Of a DNA stretch of 32,963 bases, positions 25,121 to 30,629 are shown one piece after another (position 1 is the first letter of the stretch; each line of letters opens with the position of its first letter). Origin of the DNA: an uncultured Blastocatellia bacterium. GTDB taxonomy: Bacteria; Acidobacteriota; Blastocatellia; Pyrinomonadales; Pyrinomonadaceae. The stretch is taken from positions 1 to 32,963 of the forward strand of contig CAMLLD010000073.1 of NCBI GenBank assembly GCA_946480785.1, written 5' to 3'. The notes beneath the pieces were generated by a model. The model searched no databases and was not told where the DNA came from. It saw only the letters and a list, made by a program, of their open reading frames with translations. The translations under genes were made by a program, and so were the position numbers.

Positions 25121-25798
25121 ATGGAACCAGCTCCTCAAAAGATCCGAATCCTCATCATTGACGACCAACTTGTAGTCCGAGAAGGACTCCGATTACTGAT
25201 CGAGAACCGCCCCGGCTTGAAGATTGCCGCGATGGTCGGCAGCCGAGCGGAAGCGATGGAGATCGTCACGCGCGAAACGTTCGATCTCATCATTTTGAAC
25301 CTGGAATTAGGCGGAACGAGCGCGCTCCCGCTGATCCCGCAATTGCGAGAGGCCGCGGACAAAGCCCGAATCCTCGCGTTGACCAGTATGCGGAGTTCCC
25401 AAACCCAACAAGCGGCGGTCCAGTTGGGCGCGATGGGCGTAGTCCTGAAGGACGACGCGGCCGAGCTGCTAATCAAGGCAATCGAGAAAGTGCATTATGG
25501 AGAAGTCTGGCTGGACCGGCTGAGCCTCGGGAACCTCCTGTGGCAATTAACCAGCCGCGTGCCGGGCTCGGTCGATCCCCAGGAGAAAAAGATCCTGAGC
25601 CTGACAGACCGTGAACGCGAAGTCATCACCCTGATTGCGCAGGGACTGAAGAATAAACAGATCGCCGATCGGCTCTTCATCAGCCAAACGACCGTGACGC
25701 ACCACCTCAGTTCCATCTATGCCAAATTGGGCGTGTCCGATCGTCTCGAGCTGGTCGTCTATGCCTTCGCCAACAAGCTCGCGAAGTTGCCGGAATAA
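25121..25798 (+). CDS. NarL-type response regulator 2 with Asn at the phosphorylation site
   Basis: A 225-residue regulator. The receiver keeps the acidic pair D14/D15, T88 and K110, but the phosphoacceptor position is Asn60 (FDLIILNLELGG), where regulator 1 has Asp. It therefore probably acts without phosphorylation. The LuxR-type HTH is intact (LTDREREVITLIAQGLKNKQ...TTVTHHLSSIYAKLGV). In-frame TTG 25076 and ATG 25079 exist but fall between the proximal box and -35 of promoter B. ATG 25121 is favoured; it has no ribosome site, suggesting a leaderless mRNA. No kinase gene adjoins it. It is a paralogue of the 20017 gene and may act on the same boxes. Confidence 0.88.
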   Translation: MEPAPQKIRILIIDDQLVVREGLRLLIENRPGLKIAAMVGSRAEAMEIVTRETFDLIILNLELGGTSALPLIPQLREAADKARILALTSMRSSQTQQAAVQLGAMGVVLKDDAAELLIKAIEKVHYGEVWLDRLSLGNLLWQLTSRVPGSVDPQEKKILSLTDREREVITLIAQGLKNKQIADRLFISQTTVTHHLSSIYAKLGVSDRLELVVYAFANKLAKLPE

Positions 25799-25845
25799 AC
25801 TCACCGAAGTGTCGTCGTGAAGTGCGAAACGTTGACTCCGACAGT

Positions 25846-25945
25846 GGCAGGATGCTGCCACCGCTTCTTGCTGAAAAACCCCAAAGTCCTGCCAGAAAAA
25901 TGGGCAAAGACCTCCATTGTTATAGATTTCAGACAACTCCATAAT
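25846..25945 (+). promoter_or_regulatory. Shared-architecture promoter C (PEP-CTERM operon)
   Basis: Distal box GGCA-GGATGC-TGCC (25846-25859; with its flanks a perfect GTGGCAG...CTGCCAC palindrome), 30-nt gap, proximal box TGCC-N9-GGCA (25890-25906), 10-nt gap, -35 TTGTTA (25917-25922), 17 nt, -10 CATAAT (25940-25945). The same -10 occurs in promoter A. Predicted start near 25952. Confidence 0.72.
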
Positions 25946-25975
25946 CCGCGAATCGAATAACCGAGGGTAGATGAA

Positions 25976-26018
25976 GCGACCGATTTTAGCTCCATGCCCA
26001 TGAGTTAACTACGGTCGC
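25976..26018 (+). promoter_or_regulatory. Leader hairpin of the PEP-CTERM gene
   Basis: A long imperfect hairpin: GCGACCG (25976-25982) with CGGTCGC (26012-26018), then TTAGCTC with GAGTTAA (one G-U pair), then CATG with CATG around CC. It ends about 30 nt before the AAGGAG site. It may protect the 5' end or influence translation. Confidence 0.5.
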
Positions 26019-26062
26019 GCGGAGTGCCTCATCTGTTCGAACAAGGAAGGAAGGAGTTACCC

Positions 26063-26698
26063 ATGTTGTCTCATTTTAGTCCTCGCAAGCTCGCACTCTC
26101 TCTGGCGATGTTTGCGATCGTCGCTCTGAGTTCCGCTGTCGCAGCCAAGGCGGACCAGGTAGTAATCAACACACCCAACGCGGGCCTGAGCGGAACGCCT
26201 GGTCCATACGCAACTGTCACTTACGTGCTCAACGGCAGCGGCGGCATCGATGTCTCTGTGCAGATGGCGCCGGGCTTCGCCGCTTTTGGTGATGGTAACG
26301 GCAACAACGGCATCTTCGGATTCAACGTTGTCGGCAGCACTGCCGGACTGGCAGTTACAAATTTTTCCCCGAACTTCCTGACCGCGAATCTCGGCGGTGG
26401 AAACATGGACGGCTTCGGGAACTTTGACGTAACTATCAGTTGCTGTAATCCGTCGAACGCCATCACGAGCTTCAGTTTCACGGTTACGCGGACCGGAGGG
26501 TTCTCTTCGGCCAGCCAGTTGTTTGAAGCAAACGACAATGGCGCACATTTCGCCATTCACATCGCGCCGACAAATGGAAATCCAACCGGCTTCGCCGCAG
26601 ACACTGGCACGTCAACTCCGGAACCAACCAGCATGCTGCTGTTGGGAACGGGGCTCGTAACAGTCGCCTTCGGCTTACGAAAACGTCGCAAGACATAG
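26063..26698 (+). CDS. PEP-CTERM sorted exported protein
   Basis: A 211-residue exported protein with a signal peptide (about 10-32, ending AAKADQ) and a beta-rich, Gly/Asn-rich body with one CC pair (ISCCNPS). The C-terminus is a classic PEP-CTERM tail: STPEPTSMLLLGTGL, a hydrophobic helix, then RKRRKT. Such tails are recognised by an exosortase, which cuts and transfers the protein to the cell surface or matrix. No exosortase gene is in this window. A GTG at 26024 is in frame, but ATG 26063 has AAGGAG 6 nt upstream. The receiver gene starts 19 nt downstream, so the two form an operon. Confidence 0.9.
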   Translation: MLSHFSPRKLALSLAMFAIVALSSAVAAKADQVVINTPNAGLSGTPGPYATVTYVLNGSGGIDVSVQMAPGFAAFGDGNGNNGIFGFNVVGSTAGLAVTNFSPNFLTANLGGGNMDGFGNFDVTISCCNPSNAITSFSFTVTRTGGFSSASQLFEANDNGAHFAIHIAPTNGNPTGFAADTGTSTPEPTSMLLLGTGLVTVAFGLRKRRKT

Positions 26699-26717
26699 TC
26701 GCTCGGAGCCGGTTAAC

Positions 26718-27236
26718 TTGATCAATAAGGAAGCGCTTGCCCCCGACAATTCCATGTTGATGTTGAAGACGGTGTCCGGTCGCTTGCGAGAGTTGTTCCG
26801 AGGCCGTGGAAAGCATGCAGTTGGCGTAGATGCCGAGTCCGGTCGCCGCAATCTGTTGGTGGTCGATGACGAAGAGTCGATCTGTTTTTCGATGCGTGAA
26901 TACTTCTCGCAGCACGGCTATCGAGTCGATACGGCGCGCGAGATGGAAGAAGCAGAAGGACTGATCAAGAAGACCAGCTACAAAGTCATCATCCAGGATT
27001 TGCGGCTCGGCCTGACCCGGCACCCTGATGGGATCGAAATCATCAAGCTTGTTCATCAGCGAAGTCCCGATACGCGCATCGTGGTGCTCACTTCGTACGG
27101 TTCACAGGAAGTAGAAGAGGAAGCTCGGCGCGCTGGAGCAGACGCCTTCTTGCGCAAGCCGAAACCACTGTCGCAAGTGGCACAGGTGGTCCAAGGCCTG
27201 ATTGAGTCACCACGGGCACGCGCGGTTCAGGCGTGA
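26718..27236 (+). CDS. Stand-alone receiver protein (CheY-like) with N-terminal extension
   Basis: A 172-residue protein: an extension of about 44 residues without recognised motifs, then a complete receiver (about 45-165) with D50/D51, phosphoacceptor D94 in IIQDLRLG, T125 in VVLTSYG and K147 in LRKPKP. There is no DNA-binding or enzymatic output domain. The start is TTG 26718, preceded by GGAG at 9 nt; the first ATG (12 codons later) lacks a ribosome site. It lies 19 nt after the PEP-CTERM gene and is followed by an intrinsic terminator, so it ends the promoter-C operon. Confidence 0.85.
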   Translation: MINKEALAPDNSMLMLKTVSGRLRELFRGRGKHAVGVDAESGRRNLLVVDDEESICFSMREYFSQHGYRVDTAREMEEAEGLIKKTSYKVIIQDLRLGLTRHPDGIEIIKLVHQRSPDTRIVVLTSYGSQEVEEEARRAGADAFLRKPKPLSQVAQVVQGLIESPRARAVQA

Positions 27237-27381
27237 GTTGTCAGTCGGCTTCGCGGTTGGATTCAAATTGGCGCCGGGATCGCCCAGTATCTCGGCGGCT
27301 TGGAAGTTACCCGTGATAGTCCCCGGGGGCTGGTTACTGAGAGGGCGGCCTTCGGCGATTTACCCGATCGGTGCTTCCAGG

Positions 27382-27416
27382 GAGGGTTCGGCATAGTCCG
27401 AACCCTCTACTTTTTT
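27382..27416 (+). terminator. Intrinsic terminator of the PEP-CTERM/receiver operon
   Basis: GAGGGTTCGG (27382-27391) pairs perfectly with CCGAACCCTC (27398-27407), followed by TACTTTTTT. The 145 nt between the receiver stop and this stem hold no gene that I can support. Confidence 0.92.
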
Positions 27417-27451
27417 GCTCTCCAAAACGGCATGTCCGTGACCCCTCCGCG

Positions 27452-27541
27452 GGCAAGAATGTGCCACCTAAAAAAAGAGCCGGCTGCTGCCGAAAATCGG
27501 CAGCTTTCCTCGTTGTCGCCCGCTCGAAACCCACCTAGACT
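27452..27541 (+). promoter_or_regulatory. Shared-architecture promoter D (27683 gene)
   Basis: Distal box GGCA-AGAATG-TGCC (27452-27465), proximal box TGCC-N7-GGCA (27488-27502; itself a hairpin-like GCTGCCGA/TCGGCAGC palindrome at 27486-27504), 10-nt gap, -35 TTGTCG (27513-27518), 17 nt, -10 TAGACT (27536-27541). The distal box is exactly 10 bp closer to the -35 than in promoters A-C. Confidence 0.6.
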
Positions 27542-27635
27542 GCGCCAGTAGTTAGTATTTGAAATTTCCTTCACCTCCGCGCTGCCGCCATCCCAACCCG
27601 CTAGGCGCTCCGCAGAGAGTAAGTCCCTTTTTTCC

Positions 27636-27662
27636 GAACCCATCCCCGACGGGATTCGGTTC
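27636..27662 (+). promoter_or_regulatory. Leader hairpin of the 27683 gene
   Basis: GAACC (27636-27640) with GGTTC (27658-27662), enclosing ATCCC (27642-27646) with GGGAT (27651-27655). It lies just before the AAAGGAG ribosome site, in the same place as the leader hairpins of promoters A and C. Confidence 0.4.
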
Positions 27663-27682
27663 CCTTCGCAAAGGAGTTAAAG

Positions 27683-29749
27683 ATGAAATCCCAGACAACA
27701 AGTAATCGCTCAGGCAGTAGTGTCCGTGGCCGAGCCCTCATCCTCAGTGCCGGCGTCCTCGCGCTGCTGGCTTCGTGTTTGATCGGCTCAACAAACTTTC
27801 GCCCAGTCTCTGCTTCGAATTCAATGACGCCTGCCAAACTCGCTTCGGCGGATCTGAGCCAGGTTCGCAATGGTGGCGTCGGCTGTGACGTGACCGTGCC
27901 GAACTCCTGTGACAACCCGGCTGATTGGGTCAACGGCAACGCCGGCGCGTCGAACGCGCACTACCAGGAAGGCCAGTCAATTCCCTATCGCATGGTGATG
28001 CAGAATCTGTCGCTCGGTACTCACACCGTAGTGATCGAATGGGACGTCAGGCACAGCAGTGCCAACGCCATCGACTTCATCACGCATTACCAGCGAATCA
28101 ATGAAAGCGTGCAACCGTGTGGGCCAGCGAATCACCCGGAAGACATCGTGCCCGGTTGCAATCCCGCGAACTTCACCACGTTTGATATTCCGGCGCCGAC
28201 GGGCGTCAATTCTCCGATTCCCGGTTTGCCGGAAAATGCTTTCAACGCGCTGCCGGTGGCCCAGCGCCGGATGACGATGTTCAACGGCACAATTACGAAG
28301 ATGACCTACGTCAACCCTCAGGGCGATCTGTCGCAGGCACAAGCCTCGACGCGTATCAGTATCGAATTCACTGCCGCGAGCTCGACCGTGGTAATGGCGT
28401 GGGGTGGGCATATCGCGAGAGCCGTCGATTGGGGCCAGGGAAACTCGGCCTCAGGCATCAGCGGCTCGCCGTATCACACGCGTTTGATTTCGCTCGACGG
28501 CAGCGGTGGAAACCAGGATCGATCGTTGTCGGCGGCAGCCGTACAACCACCTCCTGCCTGTTCGCTGACGAACGATAACATCGACGTCTGCGACTTGCCC
28601 GCGATCACCACGCATGCTTTGCAAGGCACTGCCGTCGCTGGCCAGACGTATTCGTTCTCACTCGTAAACAACGGCGGAAGTGCCTTCATCAGCAGCTCCG
28701 ATACCGATCCTTCGGACGGCACGATCTCCGCGAACGTCACCACCAGCGGCGCGGGCTCGTACACCATCAAGCTCACGACCTCCAACGCGGGAGGCTCGCA
28801 GGAATGCACGGCGACCGTGCGCGTGCATCAACAACCGGCTGCGAGTGCCGGGGCCAATCAGGAACACTGCGAAATCGATGGCTTCGGGTTCCTCATGAAC
28901 GCGTCGTCAACGGTTCCGGCTGGTGGCACGCGGACATGGACCATCGACGCGGCTCACAGCACCACGACGGCAACGATCGTCAATCCCAGTGATGAAGATC
29001 CGACGATCACGCTTGCTGGTGTCGGAACTGTGAGAGCAGTGTTAACAGTCACTGGCGCTTCGTGTGCTGATGCAGTCAGTACCGTAGACCTGACAGTGTC
29101 GCCCAAGGCTAATGCAAACGCGGGAGCGGACCAGGCTGTCTGTGCGAGCAATCCGAGCGTGACGCTCAACGGCAGCATCAGCGGCTCGGCGTTGAGTGGT
29201 TCGTGGAGTGGCGGCACGGGAACGTTCAATCCAAACGCGAATACATTGAATGCCGTCTACACACCGTCGGCGGCGGAGATCGCTGCCGGGTCGGTGACGC
29301 TCACGCTGACGACTAACGATCCCGCGGGCTCGTGTGGTCCGGCGAACGATCAGATGAAGATCACCATCAACCCGAACCCAACGGTGGAGATCAGTCTGGC
29401 GGACGCTTGCCTGAGCACGGCGCATCTGCATGCGACGGTAACGGGCGGTGTCGCGCCTTACACCTTCACCTGGAAGAAGAATGGCGTGGCGGTCGCGAAT
29501 AACTCTGCCGACCTCGCCTTGACTGGACCCGGTACCTACACCGTCAGCGTCGTCGACAGCTCGTCGACAAGCTGCGGTAGCAACACCGACTCGTTTGTCG
29601 TTTGCTATACGGAGGGCTCCGCTTCGGCATCCACGAGCGTCCCACCAAACGGAGTGAACGTCGCACTGAAGCCGAAATCGGAAAGCTCGGGCCTGCTGGC
29701 TCGGATGGCGCTGTTGTTCTACTCAACGGTCGCCGTCGTGAAGTTTTAG
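27683..29749 (+). CDS. Large secreted protein with PKD/Ig-like repeats
   Basis: A 688-residue exported protein. The signal segment (about 18-38, LILSAGVLALLASCLIGS) includes a Cys that could be a lipobox but is not well placed. Residues about 55-290 form a domain I do not recognise, with four Cys. From about 300 there are several Ig/PKD-like repeats, including one of the type ANAGADQAVCASNPSVTLNG (about 475-565) common in secreted Bacteroidota proteins, and a last one with VTGGVAPYTFTWKKNG. The C-terminus has a hydrophobic stretch, LLARMALLFYSTVAVV, that may anchor it. AAAGGAG lies 5-6 nt before the ATG. It is driven by promoter D. A surface or matrix protein is likely; its ligand is unknown. 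Confidence 0.85.
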   Translation: MKSQTTSNRSGSSVRGRALILSAGVLALLASCLIGSTNFRPVSASNSMTPAKLASADLSQVRNGGVGCDVTVPNSCDNPADWVNGNAGASNAHYQEGQSIPYRMVMQNLSLGTHTVVIEWDVRHSSANAIDFITHYQRINESVQPCGPANHPEDIVPGCNPANFTTFDIPAPTGVNSPIPGLPENAFNALPVAQRRMTMFNGTITKMTYVNPQGDLSQAQASTRISIEFTAASSTVVMAWGGHIARAVDWGQGNSASGISGSPYHTRLISLDGSGGNQDRSLSAAAVQPPPACSLTNDNIDVCDLPAITTHALQGTAVAGQTYSFSLVNNGGSAFISSSDTDPSDGTISANVTTSGAGSYTIKLTTSNAGGSQECTATVRVHQQPAASAGANQEHCEIDGFGFLMNASSTVPAGGTRTWTIDAAHSTTTATIVNPSDEDPTITLAGVGTVRAVLTVTGASCADAVSTVDLTVSPKANANAGADQAVCASNPSVTLNGSISGSALSGSWSGGTGTFNPNANTLNAVYTPSAAEIAAGSVTLTLTTNDPAGSCGPANDQMKITINPNPTVEISLADACLSTAHLHATVTGGVAPYTFTWKKNGVAVANNSADLALTGPGTYTVSVVDSSSTSCGSNTDSFVVCYTEGSASASTSVPPNGVNVALKPKSESSGLLARMALLFYSTVAVVKF

Positions 29750-29831
29750 TTCTCGAGGTTTTCGCTAACACGGGACGAGCGCTGAACGGACTCCGGTCAG
29801 CGCTCAACCCTCACGTGACGATTTCACAAAC

Positions 29832-29930
29832 CTGGAACGCCAAAGGGCTTCATAGAACCTGGAACGCCGAAGGGTTACAGAACCTGGAACGCCGAGGGTT
29901 TTACAACATCTGGAACGCCGAAGGCGTTAA
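29832..29930. repeat. Four imperfect ~26-bp tandem repeats
   Basis: CTGGAACGCC begins at 29832, 29859, 29884 and 29910 (spacings 27, 25 and 26). The full form contains a small hairpin, AACGCC-GAA-GGCGTT (29914-29928). It starts about 80 nt after the 27683 gene, which has no clear terminator of its own. Confidence 0.75.
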
Positions 29931-29940
29931 CTAATGCAAG

Positions 29941-30092
29941 CCCAGGGTTAGGAGCGCAGCGACAACCCTGGGGAACATTGACAAGAGAACCTGCGAACGC
30001 TGAAAGCGTTGCTAGAACCTCGAACCCGCTTTCGCCAACGCTTTCAGCGTTCGCGTGCACTTTCTTTTTGGACCCAGGGTAGAAACCCTGGG
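29941..30092. repeat. Cluster of palindromic (REP-like) elements
   Basis: Three inverted repeats in 150 nt: CCCAGGGTT/AACCCTGGG (29941-29949 and 29964-29972); a perfect 19-bp pair at 29993-30011 and 30036-30054, each arm itself containing an AACGCTGAAAGCGTT-type palindrome; and CCCAGGGT/ACCCTGGG (30073-30080 and 30085-30092). The first and third share the same core in two copies. I recall similar dispersed palindromes in intergenic regions of Acidobacteriota and Planctomycetota. Confidence 0.7.
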
Positions 30093-30095
30093 CTA

Positions 30096-30629
30096 GAATT
30101 CGCGAACTCCTTCGGACTTCAACGGTCAACACCTACGTTTCACCTACCTTTCGAGTTTGTGCAAACCTCATGGTGTTGGCCATTGTTTAGCCGAGCGATA
30201 GCGCGCTGGGCGTTCTGCTACAGGTGCGCGCTGGCGAGCAGCGCTCCGTGCGCAACTATTTCGAGACTCCGGCGCTGCGCAGCTTTAAGTTCTTACCTGC
30301 CCACACTTCTCTTCTTCATTCCGGCTTTTGGCCGCATGGCCCAGACCTTGCAAAGTGCCCCGCTACACAACTGCGCACTCGCTGGCTTTATGTTCCTCTC
30401 TAGCGAAGAACCGAGTCGCAATTGTCACCAGCGCCTCGCCCAGAGGGGTTGTTTTGCGGCTAGCTGGTATCGAACCCGGGAATGACTTGAAGAAATTTTC
30501 CTTTCTCGTGCGGGAATCGCTCTCTCGAGCCGACACAGCGATTCTACGGAAAAAACTTCTCAAGTAAGCCCTTGTCATGCTTCGGCCAGGCCTTGATGCC
30601 TGTGCCCTTTATCTCTATTTAGGAGTCTC
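30096..30629. other. Intergenic stretch without a supported gene
   Basis: About 530 nt between the palindrome cluster and the Kelch gene. Short open frames exist on both strands, but they are low in plausible codon use, rich in Cys, Arg and Ser, lack ribosome sites and match no family I know. The promoter of the 30630 gene should lie here, but I could not identify one with confidence. Confidence 0.4.

Noticed and set aside
20735..27465. Reading the [A/G]GCA-N6-TGCC boxes as sigma-54 (-24/-12) promoters, tempting because PEP-CTERM genes can be sigma-54 dependent
   Set aside because: The GG to GC spacing is 9 nt in the boxes instead of the required 10. The boxes are symmetric, and good sigma70-like -35/-10 pairs lie at fixed distance downstream.
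29832..29930. Tandem repeats as a CRISPR array
   Set aside because: The units are contiguous and imperfect with no unique spacers, and no cas genes are present.
30465..30482. tRNA T-arm-like sequence (TCGAACCCGGGA)
   Set aside because: No acceptor stem, D-arm or anticodon arm can be built around it on either strand.
30009..30485. 158-residue open frame on the plus strand
   Set aside because: It begins inside the palindrome cluster, has no ribosome site, an implausible composition rich in Cys, Arg and Ser, and no recognisable motif.
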